From: Bradyrhizobium betae
GTDB taxonomy: Bacteria > Pseudomonadota > Alphaproteobacteria > Rhizobiales > Xanthobacteraceae
Direction of reading: 5' to 3'
Assembly: GCF_008932115.1 (NCBI RefSeq)
Contig: NZ_CP044543.1
Coordinates: 4,842,501 to 4,906,500 of the forward strand
Length of the DNA: 64,000 nt
In this document: positions 21,075 to 28,944 of the stretch, one piece after another
Layout: the number at the start of each line of letters is the position of its first letter
How positions within the stretch are numbered: position 1 is the stretch's first letter
Program-made: the position numbers and the translations under genes
The notes under the pieces: model-generated
What the model was told of the DNA's origin: nothing
The model's input: only the letters and a program-made list of their open reading frames with translations
Database searches by the model: none

Positions 21075-22301
21075 ATGATGCGGCGGGCGCTCATCGCTGC
21101 GGTGATTGTCGTCACCTGCGGCTGGTCGTCCGCCCGCGCCGCCGATGCCGCCTTCACCCAGTTCATTGCCTCGCTCTGGCCCGAAGCGCAGGCCGCTGGC
21201 GTCTCTCGTGTAACATTCGATCAACAGACGCGCGGGCTCGAGCCGGACTACAAGCTGCCCGATCTGATCCTGCCCGGACGGCCCGCGACCGGCGCGCCGT
21301 CGCAGGCCGAGTTCGTGCAGGTGCCTGCCGACTACGTCAAGGAAGCCTCGATCGCGCGGCTTGCCGGCGAGGGGCAGCGGCTGCTGCAGAAATATCGCAC
21401 CTCGCTGACCGAGATCGAGAAGAGCTCCGGCGTGCCGGCGACCGTCCTGCTCGCGATCTGGGGCCGCGAGACCGACTATGGTCGCTACACGCTGCCTTAT
21501 GATCTCGTGAGGGTGCTGGCGACGCAGGCCTATGTCGGCCGGCGCAAGGACACCTATCGCAACGAGTTCATCCTCGCGCTGAAGATTCTTGGCGAAGGCG
21601 TGGTGACGCGCAAGGACATGCGCTCGTCCTGGGCCGGCGCGACCGGGCTCACGCAGTTCCTGCCGTCCGAATATTACAAGCACGGCGTCGACTTCGATCG
21701 CGATGGCCGCATCGACATCTGGCATTCGGTGCCGGATGCGCTGGCGTCCGCCGCGCAGCAGCTCGTCAACAAGGGCTGGCAGAGCGGCGTGCGCTGGGCC
21801 TACGAGGTGCAGGCGCCGGCGAAGGTCGATTGCACCGCCGGCGTGCCTGAGGTGACCAAGCCGATCAGCCAGTGGCTGCGCGAGGGCTTCGTGCCGGTGC
21901 GCGGACAAAAGCTCAGTGCCGCCGAGCAGGCGCAGCCGGCCTCGCTGCTTCAGCCTGAAGGCATCTACGGTCCGGCGTTCCTGACCACGAAGAACTACTT
22001 CGTCATCAAGGAATACAATTTCTCCGACCTCTACGTGCTGTTCGTCGGCCATCTCAGCGACCGCATGACCACTCCGTTGCCGTTCGCCACATCGTGGGCG
22101 GCCTCGGAGCAGTTGCGCACCAGGGATGTCGAGACCATGCAGCGCGGGCTCACCCGCGTCGGGCTCTACAAGGACAAGATCGACGGCAAGGCCGGGATGC
22201 AGACGCGCGCCGCGCTCGGCGCCTATCAGAAGTCGGCAGGCCTCAAGGTCGATTGCTGGCCGAGCGAAGAGGTGCTGCGTTCGATCCAGGCGGCGCGATA
22301 G
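21075..22301 (+). CDS. Lytic murein transglycosylase (MltB-like) with peptidoglycan-binding domain
   Basis: A 408-residue periplasmic muramidase that cleaves glycan strands to give 1,6-anhydro ends. The signal peptide is residues 1-23 (ending SSARAAD). The catalytic domain shows LLAIWGRETDYGRY, where the Glu is catalytic, and WAGATGLTQFLPSEYYKHGVD. A C-terminal peptidoglycan-binding domain (about residues 345-408) contains LTRVGLYKDKIDGKAGMQTR. It starts 7 bases after the ettA stop and may be cotranscribed with it. Confidence 0.92.
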   Translation: MMRRALIAAVIVVTCGWSSARAADAAFTQFIASLWPEAQAAGVSRVTFDQQTRGLEPDYKLPDLILPGRPATGAPSQAEFVQVPADYVKEASIARLAGEGQRLLQKYRTSLTEIEKSSGVPATVLLAIWGRETDYGRYTLPYDLVRVLATQAYVGRRKDTYRNEFILALKILGEGVVTRKDMRSSWAGATGLTQFLPSEYYKHGVDFDRDGRIDIWHSVPDALASAAQQLVNKGWQSGVRWAYEVQAPAKVDCTAGVPEVTKPISQWLREGFVPVRGQKLSAAEQAQPASLLQPEGIYGPAFLTTKNYFVIKEYNFSDLYVLFVGHLSDRMTTPLPFATSWAASEQLRTRDVETMQRGLTRVGLYKDKIDGKAGMQTRAALGAYQKSAGLKVDCWPSEEVLRSIQAAR

Positions 22302-22320
22302 CGGGCGACCAAAAGAAAAA

Positions 22321-22345
22321 GCCCGGCCGATGGTCTCGGCCGGGC
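22321..22345 (-). terminator. Rho-independent terminator of the 22382 gene
   Basis: A perfect 10-bp stem GCCCGGCCGA / TCGGCCGGGC. Read on the minus strand it is followed by TTTTTCTTTTGG, a good U tract. It lies 37 bases past the stop of the minus-strand secreted protein gene, and also ends the plus-strand transcript of the transglycosylase region. Confidence 0.85.
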
Positions 22346-22381
22346 TTCGATCGCGGCGCTCATGAGCGCCGAGCGATCAGA

Positions 22382-22666
22382 TCAGTAGCAAACGCGAACC
22401 GGGCGGATCACCCAGCCGTAGCCATCCCAATAACGCTGGCGCTGCCAATAGCAGGGCGGGGGCGGCGGGCCGGGCTCGGCCACATAGACGGGGCCGCCAT
22501 AGGCGGGACGGCTCGACGCGATGGCGCCGCCGACGATGGCGCCGCCGATCAGGCCGGCCGCAATGCCGACGCCGACGCCGTCATGGGCCTGGGCGGACGG
22601 AGTGGCAGTCACCAGCGAACCGGCGACCATCGCAACCGTGAGGGCGGCAACTAAAGTCTTCTTCAT
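22382..22666 (-). CDS. Small secreted glycine-zipper protein
   Basis: A 94-residue protein with a signal peptide (MKKTLVAALTVAMVAGSL, cleaved near SAQAH). A glycine-zipper segment GVGVGIAAGLIGGAIVGGAI follows, then a Pro-rich stretch and a C-terminal domain CYWQRQRYWDGYGWVIRPVR with two Cys. The protein encoded at 22906 has the same layout and near-identical ends. Glycine zippers insert in or associate with membranes; the family is common in Rhizobiales and has no firm function. Confidence 0.75.
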   Translation of the reverse strand: MKKTLVAALTVAMVAGSLVTATPSAQAHDGVGVGIAAGLIGGAIVGGAIASSRPAYGGPVYVAEPGPPPPPCYWQRQRYWDGYGWVIRPVRVCY

Positions 22667-22688
22667 GCTCTTGGCTCTCCTGAGAGAT

Positions 22689-22712
22689 GGACGCTCCTTG
22701 TTAGGAGCGTCC
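22689..22712. promoter_or_regulatory. Hairpin in the 5' leader of the 22382 gene
   Basis: A perfect 9-bp stem GGACGCTCC / GGAGCGTCC with a 6-base loop, 22 bases upstream of the ATG at 22666 on the minus strand. It could shield the leader or mark the end of the upstream transcript; there is no U run. Confidence 0.45.
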
Positions 22713-22905
22713 GGGGTTCAAAGGTTCACGCAGACTCTGATGGAATTGGCCTTGCAGCTAGGAAGCGCGCAAATGGTCAATCCGCAGTAAACGCACGCAG
22801 AACTGTGACGAGAAAAAGCGGTCTTTTTCGGGCCCGGAGATGAACAGCGCATCCGTCGTGAGCCGGCTCAAATGAATCAGTCGGAGTGAACCGGTTCGCG
22901 GCGCC

Positions 22906-23244
22906 TCAGCCACAAACGCGGACGCGGCGGATGCGCCAGGCATAGCCATCCCAGAAGCGCTGCCTCTGCCAGACACAGCCGTCACCGTAATAGTCGTCGG
23001 CGACATAACCCGGACCCGGCGCGTAGTAGCGGGGCGGGTAGTAACCGGGGCCGTAGCCCGGACCATAGGCGTAGCCGGGGCCGGGCCCGTAATAATACGG
23101 AGAGGCCAACGCGCCGCCGACAATGGCGCCGCCGATGATCCCGGCGGCTACGCCGGCAGCGACACCGCGCTGGGCATGGGCCGGTGTTCCGGCCGTAAGG
23201 GCCAAGGCGGCGACAGCGGCGATTGCCAGGAGCGATCTCTTCAT
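22906..23244 (-). CDS. Small secreted glycine-zipper protein, Gly/Tyr/Pro-rich
   Basis: A 112-residue paralogue of the protein at 22382. The signal peptide ends at PAHAQ; then come GVAAGVAAGIIGGAIVGGAL, a low-complexity Gly-Tyr-Pro stretch of about 40 residues (PGYAYGPGYGPGYYPP), and the shared C-terminal domain CVWQRQRFWDGYAWRIRRVR with two Cys. I started it at MKRSLLAIAAVAAL; an upstream start at 23292 adds 16 residues without signal character. The Tyr/Gly stretch suggests a surface or matrix role, but that is a guess. Confidence 0.75.
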   Translation of the reverse strand: MKRSLLAIAAVAALALTAGTPAHAQRGVAAGVAAGIIGGAIVGGALASPYYYGPGPGYAYGPGYGPGYYPPRYYAPGPGYVADDYYGDGCVWQRQRFWDGYAWRIRRVRVCG

Positions 23245-23371
23245 TGGCTTGACCTTTCTCACACGGGAACTGTTTGGGGACCAGAGTTCCATACTTCGTT
23301 TGAATGATCAATGAACGGTCCCTTGGCCGGGGGCGACCAATCGTTCTGGATCGAGACCCGCCAGGGAGGCG

Positions 23372-23671
23372 ATGATGGGTGACGCGATGACGAATACTCT
23401 GATTGTTGCCGGGATCATCTTTGCGATCGGCTGCGGCTGGTTCACCCATATCCAGAACCGTGGCCGGCGCTCGCGCGCTGCGACCGGAGGCGACGGGGGA
23501 GGCGGCGACAGCTATTCGGGCACCAGCGACGGCTTCTCCCCGGGGAGCTGGTTTTCCAGCGACAGCTCGGGGAGCTCGAACGACAGTGGCAGCTGTTCCA
23601 CGGGCGACGGCGGCAGCAGTGGCGGGGATTGCGGAGGCGGCGGCGATGGCGGTGGAAGTGGAGGCGACTAG
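23372..23671 (+). CDS. Membrane-anchored Gly/Ser-rich hypothetical protein
   Basis: A 99-residue protein with one N-terminal membrane helix (TLIVAGIIFAIGCGWFTHI). A basic patch RGRRSR follows, then about 60 residues made almost only of Gly, Ser, Asp and a few Cys. Similar short proteins with a helix and a Gly/Ser tail recur in bacterial envelopes, with no assigned role. It has its own orientation, facing away from the zipper-protein genes. Composition bias makes the reading frame plausible but not certain. Confidence 0.55.
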   Translation: MMGDAMTNTLIVAGIIFAIGCGWFTHIQNRGRRSRAATGGDGGGGDSYSGTSDGFSPGSWFSSDSSGSSNDSGSCSTGDGGSSGGDCGGGGDGGGSGGD

Positions 23672-23707
23672 GTCCGCCGCAATCTTGATCCAGCGCAACT
23701 CCCTATT

Positions 23708-23722
23708 TTAGAGCCGTTCTAG
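23708..23722. promoter_or_regulatory. Probable ICE (Irr) box upstream of bfd
   Basis: TTAGAG-CCG-TTCTAG, two mismatches from the perfect copy upstream of bfr at 24174. It lies 110 bases before the bfd start. A looser palindrome TTTGGAA-TAG-CTTCAAA follows at 23739-23755. ICE motifs bind the iron regulator Irr in Rhizobiales. Confidence 0.55.
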
Positions 23723-23832
23723 GCCGCTTTCCGGCCAGTTTGGAATAGCTTCAAATACCGGTTTTTCCTTTTGCATCCGGACGGCCCCTTAAATATCGAT
23801 GATGGCGCATCACCGAAGGGCCTGCCGCTTCC

Positions 23833-24105
23833 ATGATTGTTTGTTCCTGTAACGTGCTGAGCGATGACGACATCCGCGCCGCCGTCGCCGAGTCCGACGA
23901 CGCTGTGCGGCATGCCAAGCAGGTTTATGGATGCCTCGGCTGCAGCGCCGAATGCGGCCGCTGCGCGCGGACGATCAAGACCATCATCGACGAAACGCTC
24001 GGCCCCTGTGCCAAGTCCTGCTGTTCGGGCTGCCCGCACAACCACACCGTGGCCGCCAATGACGAGATTGCCGAGCCCGCCCATTTCGCCCTCGCGGCCT
24101 GCTGA
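23833..24105 (+). CDS. bfd: Bacterioferritin-associated ferredoxin
   Basis: A 90-residue [2Fe-2S] protein of the Bfd type, which delivers electrons to bacterioferritin to release stored iron. The N terminus MIVCSCNVLSDDDIR supplies the first two cysteines (C4, C6). The second pair is most likely C41 and C44 in CSAECGRCARTIK, with C34 and C37 as extras. It lies 125 bases upstream of bfr in the same orientation, and both have ICE-like boxes. The C-terminal tail after about residue 58 is longer than in E. coli Bfd and has three more Cys. Confidence 0.85.
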   Translation: MIVCSCNVLSDDDIRAAVAESDDAVRHAKQVYGCLGCSAECGRCARTIKTIIDETLGPCAKSCCSGCPHNHTVAANDEIAEPAHFALAAC

Positions 24106-24173
24106 AATCTTCCGCATCCGAGCTTTTCCCCGGCTGCGTCCTCGTAGCCGGTTGCTCCGACCCTTAAACTGAC

Positions 24174-24188
24174 TTAGAAGCGTTCTAA
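24174..24188. promoter_or_regulatory. ICE (Irr) box upstream of bfr
   Basis: A perfect palindrome TTAGAA-GCG-TTCTAA, 42 bases before the bfr start. It matches the iron control element bound by Irr in Bradyrhizobium, which represses iron storage genes when iron is scarce. Regulation is inferred from the motif and the target gene. Confidence 0.8.
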
Positions 24189-24230
24189 ATACGGCTCCGG
24201 CCGATTTGGACGCTAGACTTGGAGTGCATC

Positions 24231-24719
24231 ATGCAGGGCGACGCAAAAGTCATCGACTACCTCAACAAGGCGCTGCGTCACGAACTGACTGCGATCAACC
24301 AGTACTGGCTGCACTACCGCTTCCTCGACAATTGGGGCCTGCTGGACATGGCCAAGGTCTGGCGCAAGGAGTCCATCGAGGAGATGGAGCACGCCGACAA
24401 GCTCACAGCGCGCATCCTGTTCTTCGACGGCTTCCCGAACATGCAGGTGCTTGATCCCCTGCGCATCGGGCAGAACGTCAAGGAGATCATCGAGTGCGAT
24501 CTCGCCGCCGAGATGAGCGCGCGCGCGCTCTATCAGGAGGCGGCGACCTACTGCCACGGCGTCAAGGACTACGTCACGCGTGACCTGTTCGAGAAGCTGA
24601 TGAGCGACGAAGAGCACCACATCGACTTCCTCGAAACCCAGCTCGACCTGATCGGCCGCATCGGCCTCGAACTCTACACCCAGAAGCACGTCGGCGGGCT
24701 CGAGGGCGAGGGGCACTAA
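24231..24719 (+). CDS. bfr: Bacterioferritin
   Basis: A 162-residue haem-containing ferritin that forms a 24-mer cage and stores iron as ferric mineral. All diiron-site ligands are at the E. coli positions: Glu18 (LRHEL), Glu51 and His54 (EEMEH), Glu94 (AAEM), Glu127 and His130 (DEEHH). The haem ligand Met52 is also present. I chose the ATG at 24231 because GGAG lies 6 bases upstream, and because it places the ligands exactly at their standard numbers; an earlier TTG at 24219 is unnecessary. Expression is probably controlled by Irr through the box at 24174. Confidence 0.96.
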   Translation: MQGDAKVIDYLNKALRHELTAINQYWLHYRFLDNWGLLDMAKVWRKESIEEMEHADKLTARILFFDGFPNMQVLDPLRIGQNVKEIIECDLAAEMSARALYQEAATYCHGVKDYVTRDLFEKLMSDEEHHIDFLETQLDLIGRIGLELYTQKHVGGLEGEGH

Positions 24720-24743
24720 GCACTGACGTCAGCCGCAAACTCG

Positions 24744-24872
24744 GTGTCGTCCCCGCGAACGCGGGGATCCATAGCCATCGGGAGTAATTGCGGCGCGAGC
24801 TCGCAGTCTTCGCCAAACCACGTCCTGTGACTATGGGGCCCGGATCTGCGCCTCGCTTGTCCGGGACGACAC
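24744..24872. repeat. Palindromic intergenic repeat, variant of family B
   Basis: About 129 bases, bounded by GTGTCGTCCC / GGGACGACAC, with internal CCCGCGAACGCGGGGATCC. It fills the gap between bfr and the converging flavoprotein gene. Confidence 0.7.
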
Positions 24873-24890
24873 CGTAATTGCTGCGCCCGC

Positions 24891-25493
24891 CTACAGCTGC
24901 GTCTTGTATAGCGCCTCAACGACGTCCTGGCTCTGCGGCTCACCAAGACCGGTTTGCTCGTGGATCACCTCGGTGATGCTCGGCATCACCGAGCGCTGGA
25001 CCTTCTCAGGCGCCCACAGTTTCGAGCGCATCAGCGCCTTGCCGCAGTGGAAATAGACTTCACTGACGGCGACGCTCAGCACCGCGCGCGGCGGCTTGCC
25101 GAATTCCACCATCGAGGCGAGCAGATCCGGATCGGCCGACAGCGTGCCACGTCCGCCGACGCGCAGCGTTTCGTCGATGCCGGGCACGAAGAACAACAGA
25201 TGCACGAAGCCGGAGCCTTCGACGACGTTGCGAAAACTGTCGATCCGGTTGTTGCCGGCGCGGTCGGGCATCAGCAGCTGGTTGGGGCCGGCGACATGGA
25301 CGAAGCCGATACCGCCGCCGCGCGGCGAGGCATCGACGCTGCCGTCGGTGCCCGATGTCGCGAGCACGCAGAACGGCGACATCTCGATGAATTTCTTCGC
25401 ATGCGTATCGATCGCGGGACGCGCCTTTGCGATCACGCGCGGGGTTGGCTTCGCATAGATGGTGGCGAGGTCTTCGGCGCAAAGATCAGTCAC
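24891..25493 (-). CDS. PPOX-class FMN-binding flavoprotein (MSMEG_1061-like)
   Basis: A 200-residue split-barrel protein of the pyridoxamine 5'-phosphate oxidase superfamily. The layout FCVLATSGTDGSVDASPRGG, then LLMPDRAGNNRIDSFRNV and FVPGIDETLRVGGRGTLS, is that of the MSMEG_1061 group, which bind FMN or a related flavin. These groups reduce or detoxify small molecules; the true substrate is not known. It has no signal peptide. The next gene in transcription is not linked. Family call is firm. Confidence 0.85.
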   Translation of the reverse strand: MTDLCAEDLATIYAKPTPRVIAKARPAIDTHAKKFIEMSPFCVLATSGTDGSVDASPRGGGIGFVHVAGPNQLLMPDRAGNNRIDSFRNVVEGSGFVHLLFFVPGIDETLRVGGRGTLSADPDLLASMVEFGKPPRAVLSVAVSEVYFHCGKALMRSKLWAPEKVQRSVMPSITEVIHEQTGLGEPQSQDVVEALYKTQL

Positions 25494-25524
25494 GAAGGTC
25501 TCCCTGATTGAAGGCTTGAGGATA

Positions 25525-25965
25525 TCAGTCCCCGGCCGGACCGCCAGCCCCTTGCTTGCGCCGCCACGGCCAGTCGATCACGCCGGCGCAGTACAGCGCC
25601 CACCAGATCAGGACCGGTTGAAGCGCCAGCCGCGGCCCATGATAGAGCCAGCTGTTCGGGAGCGGCGGAAGGTCGATGCTCTCGAGGGCGTGCTTGATGT
25701 TCGCCGGCCACACGCAAAGCGCATAGAGCGCGAATGCGACGCCAGCCCACCAGCGCAGCGGCCTGGTCACCAGCGCGATGGCGCCTGCGATCTCGCAGGC
25801 CCCAGTGACGAGGATGACCTGCGTTGCGAACGGGACCCAGGACGGCGTGATTGCGATCAGCTTCTCCGGAACCCAGAGATGCGCGATGCCCGCCGTCAGG
25901 TAGAATGCAGCCAGCACAAAGCGCATCACCGCGCGTGTCAGATCGCTTGCAGGAGCTGAGGCCAT
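25525..25965 (-). CDS. DoxX-like integral membrane protein
   Basis: A 146-residue four-helix membrane protein. The helices include MRFVLAAFYLTAGIAHL, ATQVILVTGACEIAGAIAL, WWAGVAFALYALCVWPANI and QPVLIWWALYCAGVIDW. The motif YLTAGIAHLWVPEKLI is typical of DoxX/SURF4-type proteins. These occur in respiratory or redox membranes; no activity can be stated. I started it at MASAPASDLTRAVMR; the frame is open further upstream, but overlaps the neighbouring secreted protein gene. Confidence 0.75.
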   Translation of the reverse strand: MASAPASDLTRAVMRFVLAAFYLTAGIAHLWVPEKLIAITPSWVPFATQVILVTGACEIAGAIALVTRPLRWWAGVAFALYALCVWPANIKHALESIDLPPLPNSWLYHGPRLALQPVLIWWALYCAGVIDWPWRRKQGAGGPAGD

Positions 25966-26011
25966 CAGCCGAACTAGCACGCGCGGCACCGAGGCGCCAT
26001 CGCAAGCGAGT

Positions 26012-26364
26012 TCACACGGCGTCCGCCGGCACGAAGCAGCTGATGATGATGGCGCCGCGGTGGTGGACGTACCACACCACGGCCTGACCGACCGGATTAC
26101 CGCGGTCGCGGATGACGGCGCGCTCGGGCACCTCCATCCATTGTCCTTCGATCGGCACCCAATAGGTGCCGCCCCGCACATCGTATTCGGTGCGATGGCC
26201 GTCGGACACGTCGCAGCAGGGGACGCCGTTCGGCGCGATCACGCTCTTGAACCAGGCGCGGATGTCGGGCGGAAGGTGGTCGTATTGACCATTGTCGAAC
26301 GCGAACGCGGCGCTCGTCAGCGCCATCATTGCGGCCAGCCAAACGCACAGCGCAAGCTGTGCAT
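26012..26364 (-). CDS. Small secreted hypothetical protein, probable single-base break at its start
   Basis: From 26329 the frame encodes 105 residues (MMALTSAAFAFDNGQYDH...), with CCDVSDGHRTEYDV and WMEVPERAV. The open frame begins in mid signal sequence. A strong ribosome site GGAGGA precedes an ATG at 26362-26364 in another frame. If one base were added after ATG CAC, the product would read MHxLALCVWLAAMMALTSAAFA, a perfect signal peptide. So either the gene starts weakly at 26329, or one base is missing near 26358. The mature protein is likely periplasmic; function unknown. It is probably conserved in Bradyrhizobium. Confidence 0.6.
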
Positions 26365-26504
26365 GCGATCCTCCGTCGCGCGCCGATTCGTATCGTTGAC
26401 GCGATTAAGCCCGATCCGTCGGTTCAATGCATGCTCGAATAATATGCGGCGCGGAGGCGCCGCATATGATGCGCTGCGATATGAGGGACCAGCGGCGTGC
26501 TTCC

Positions 26505-27566
26505 TCACATGGTCCGTTGCGGCGCGGTTTGCAGCAACTGCCTGACATGCTCGCTGTAGAATTTCGCACTACCGGTGGTGCCGTGGCCGCGCGTCTCGGT
26601 GCTTGCTGGGATGAGATACAGCTTGCCGTTCCTGACGCGCTTCATCGCGGCCTCCGTGAGGCCGGTCTCGGGCGGATTGCGTTCGTCATCGGCGGAATTG
26701 ATCAGCAGCAGCGACGCTTCGATCTTCTCAAGATTCTCGGCGGCATTGTAGTCGTGCGAGGACTCCCACTGATAGACGAAGTCATTCGCATCCGCTGTCA
26801 TCGGCGTCGACAGCCGCTCGTCGACGATCTTGTCGGCCCGGGCCGCCGTGGGTGCCTGCGACTGGTAGGCCAGCGTGCCGCCGATGCTGGCGATGCCGTA
26901 GGCGGTGATCGCGTATTTCATCATGCGCGGCTGGATGGTGTAGTTGCCACCATTGTAGTCGGGGTCGTTGCGGATGGTGTCGAGCATGATCCGCCGCATC
27001 ATCCAGTTGCGCGACGCCATCTCGGTCGGCTGCGACGCCATCGGCACCAGCGCGTCCATCTCCTGCGGATATTTCTCGCCCCACAGCCAGGTCTGCATGC
27101 CGCCCATCGAATTGCCGATCACGAGCCGCAGATGCTTGACGCCGAGGCCTTCCGTCACGAGGCGATGCTGCGCCTCGACCATGTCGTCGTAATTGTATTT
27201 CGGGAAGCTCGTCTTCATGCCATCCGACGGCTTTGACGATTTGCCGTGGCCGATCGCATCGGGGATGATGATGTAATATTTGGACGCATCGAGCGGCTGG
27301 CCGGCGCCGAACAGTTCGCCTGCGAAGGCGGGCGACAGCATGCTCGCGCCGGAACCGCCGGTGCCGTGCAGCACCAGCACCGGCTGGCCACTGGGCTCGC
27401 CGACGGTGGTGTAGTGCAGTTTCAATTCCGGCATGGTCTCACCGGTGTGGAACTTGAATTCTTTGGCGACCCAGTCGCCCTGTTTCGGCGCCGGATAGTC
27501 GGCGGCCACGGCGGGCATCGCGATGGACAGCAGGATGGCGGACAGCGCCACGCAAGAGGCTCTCAT
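26505..27566 (-). CDS. Secreted alpha/beta-hydrolase related to homoserine O-acetyltransferase
   Basis: A 353-residue alpha/beta-hydrolase with a signal peptide (ends AVAADYP). The fold has the oxyanion block VLVLHGTGGSGASM and the nucleophile elbow VIGNSMGGMQTWLWGEKYP. A C-terminal His lies in ETRGHGTTG, with an acidic residue near INSADDERNPP. The sequence order resembles MetX homoserine acetyltransferases, but a signal peptide argues against that job; a periplasmic esterase or lactonase is likelier. The ATG at 27566 follows GGGAGAG. No operon partner is evident. Confidence 0.85.
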   Translation of the reverse strand: MRASCVALSAILLSIAMPAVAADYPAPKQGDWVAKEFKFHTGETMPELKLHYTTVGEPSGQPVLVLHGTGGSGASMLSPAFAGELFGAGQPLDASKYYIIIPDAIGHGKSSKPSDGMKTSFPKYNYDDMVEAQHRLVTEGLGVKHLRLVIGNSMGGMQTWLWGEKYPQEMDALVPMASQPTEMASRNWMMRRIMLDTIRNDPDYNGGNYTIQPRMMKYAITAYGIASIGGTLAYQSQAPTAARADKIVDERLSTPMTADANDFVYQWESSHDYNAAENLEKIEASLLLINSADDERNPPETGLTEAAMKRVRNGKLYLIPASTETRGHGTTGSAKFYSEHVRQLLQTAPQRTM

Positions 27567-27689
27567 GTTTCTCTCCCCGAGCGGCTCATAGGGGCGGCCG
27601 CGTTGCGGGAACCTTAGCAGAACCGTCCGGAGCGATGTAGTATTTTGGCTCCGCCGATCGTCCTGCAGGGAAACATCGGGAGAGGCTGC

Positions 27690-27956
27690 ATGTGCCGCAA
27701 CATCAAGACGCTGTTCAATTTCGAACCGCCGGCGACGGAAGACGAGATCCACGCGAGCGCGTTGCAGTTCGTGCGCAAACTGTCCGGCTTCAACAAGCCG
27801 TCGCAGGCCAATGAGGAGGCTTTCGATCGCGCAGTCGCCGAGGTCTCGGAGGCCGCGCGAAAGCTCCTGACCTCGCTGCACACCCATGCGCCGGCACGGG
27901 ATCGTGAGGTCGAGGCGGACAAGGCGAGGGAGCGTTCGCGGCTGCGGTTCGGTTAG
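27690..27956 (+). CDS. DUF2277 domain protein
   Basis: An 88-residue protein matching the DUF2277 pattern MCRNIKTLFNFEPPATEDEI... through SLHTHAPARDREVEADKARE. These are small helical proteins of unknown function, found widely in bacteria. The conserved Cys at position 2 follows the start codon directly. The ATG at 27690 follows GGGAGAGG with good spacing. It stands alone, divergent from the hydrolase gene. Confidence 0.85.
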   Translation: MCRNIKTLFNFEPPATEDEIHASALQFVRKLSGFNKPSQANEEAFDRAVAEVSEAARKLLTSLHTHAPARDREVEADKARERSRLRFG

Positions 27957-28054
27957 TCCGGTCTCAACCGACCGTTCCGTGATCTGGCTCACGGTATAGG
28001 GCGTCTCGACTTGCGATGATGTCCACCGGGGTTTTGACAGCCCGGAGCACGACC

Positions 28055-28276
28055 ATGAGCCGCCCCCTTATTCCCCTCAAAGCAGGTGCCGTTATTTTCA
28101 CGCTGCTGTGGACCGCATGGATGATGTGGTGGAGCGGCTCGTTCAGCAGCGCGAACGTCATGATCCTGGCGTTGTGCGGCGCAGCGGTCGGCTATCTCTG
28201 GTACCGCGCCATGCGCTGGCAGTTCGAGCGCATGGGCATGTTGCCCCGACGGGAGGATCAGGCGAAGGAGACGTGA
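28055..28276 (+). CDS. Small membrane protein of unknown function
   Basis: A 73-residue protein with two membrane helices (AGAVIFTLLWTAWMMWW and NVMILALCGAAVGYLWYRAM), a basic cytoplasmic tail and no known domain. CGGAG lies 8 bases upstream of the ATG. An earlier in-frame start at 28016 would add 13 residues without changing the helices. It converges on the collagen-like gene, whose stop is 3 bases away. Confidence 0.6.
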   Translation: MSRPLIPLKAGAVIFTLLWTAWMMWWSGSFSSANVMILALCGAAVGYLWYRAMRWQFERMGMLPRREDQAKET

Positions 28277-28279
28277 TCG

Positions 28280-28786
28280 CTAGTCCTTGTGGCCGTGCTT
28301 CTTCTTTTTCTTCTTTTTCCGGTGCTCGTCGACTTCGCCTTCGCCGACGCCGCTCTCGTCATCGACGGGCGTCTCGTCGGTTTCCAGCACGGCGGCCTCG
28401 AGCGCCTCGCGGTCGGCGGCCTCACGCGCGCGCTGGCGGCGGCGTTCATCCCAGGCGTCGAAGAGCTGTTCCAGCCAAGGCAGCACCTGCTCGATCGACG
28501 GCAGCTGGCCGGGCGGTCCGGCTTCGCCGCGCGGTCCCTGCGGCCCCGCCGGCCCTTGCGGTCCGACCGGTCCTCGCGCACCGGCTTCGCCGGCCTTACC
28601 CGGCAGGCCGGGCTTGCCTTGTGCGCCGGCCTTTCCAGCCGGTCCGGGCTTGCCTTGCGGCCCCGGCTTGCCACGCACGCCGTCCGGCCCCCGCTTGCCC
28701 GGATGACCCTGCGGTCCCGGTCGTCCCGGCTCGCCCTGCCGCCCGCGCGGTCCCTGAGATCCCTGCCTTTTCTGTTCGTCTGCCAC
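28280..28786 (-). CDS. Collagen-like triple-helix protein with poly-lysine tail
   Basis: A 168-residue protein. After eight leader residues there are 28 uninterrupted Gly-X-Y triplets (about residues 9-92; [12 protein letters not shown] ... GEA GPP), rich in Pro and charged residues. This is enough to form a collagen-type triple helix. A helical segment [19 protein letters not shown] follows, which could act as a trimerisation domain, then an acidic stretch and a tail with seven Lys ([12 protein letters not shown]). No signal peptide is visible, so export is uncertain. The Lys tail and acidic region could bind nucleic acid or the surface. Function is not known. Confidence 0.75.
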   Translation of the reverse strand: MADEQKRQGSQGPRGRQGEPGRPGPQGHPGKRGPDGVRGKPGPQGKPGPAGKAGAQGKPGLPGKAGEAGARGPVGPQGPAGPQGPRGEAGPPGQLPSIEQVLPWLEQLFDAWDERRRQRAREAADREALEAAVLETDETPVDDESGVGEGEVDEHRKKKKKKKHGHKD

Positions 28787-28867
28787 GCCACTGCTCCCTT
28801 GACCGGAAGCAAGCTACTTAGCGGCGTTTGACGACAGCAGCAATTCCGCCCGCGCGTCGCGGCGCGC

Positions 28868-28881
28868 TTGATCAACATCAA
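28868..28881. promoter_or_regulatory. Perfect FixK/FNR box
   Basis: TTGAT-CAAC-ATCAA, an exact match to the FNR/FixK consensus. It lies 63 bases before the ATG of the membrane-protein gene at 28945, which suits activation at about -40 from a start site near 28916. FixK2 in Bradyrhizobium activates microaerobic genes. Confidence 0.75.
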
Positions 28882-28944
28882 TCGGCCGCAGGAAGCGCCG
28901 TGTCACTGAATGATACGCGACCGCAAATTTGCAGGGAGAGACCG

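Noticed and set aside
23300..23311. FNR-like TTGA-ATGA-TCAA
   Set aside because: The spacer has 4 bases instead of 6 between TTGA and TCAA.
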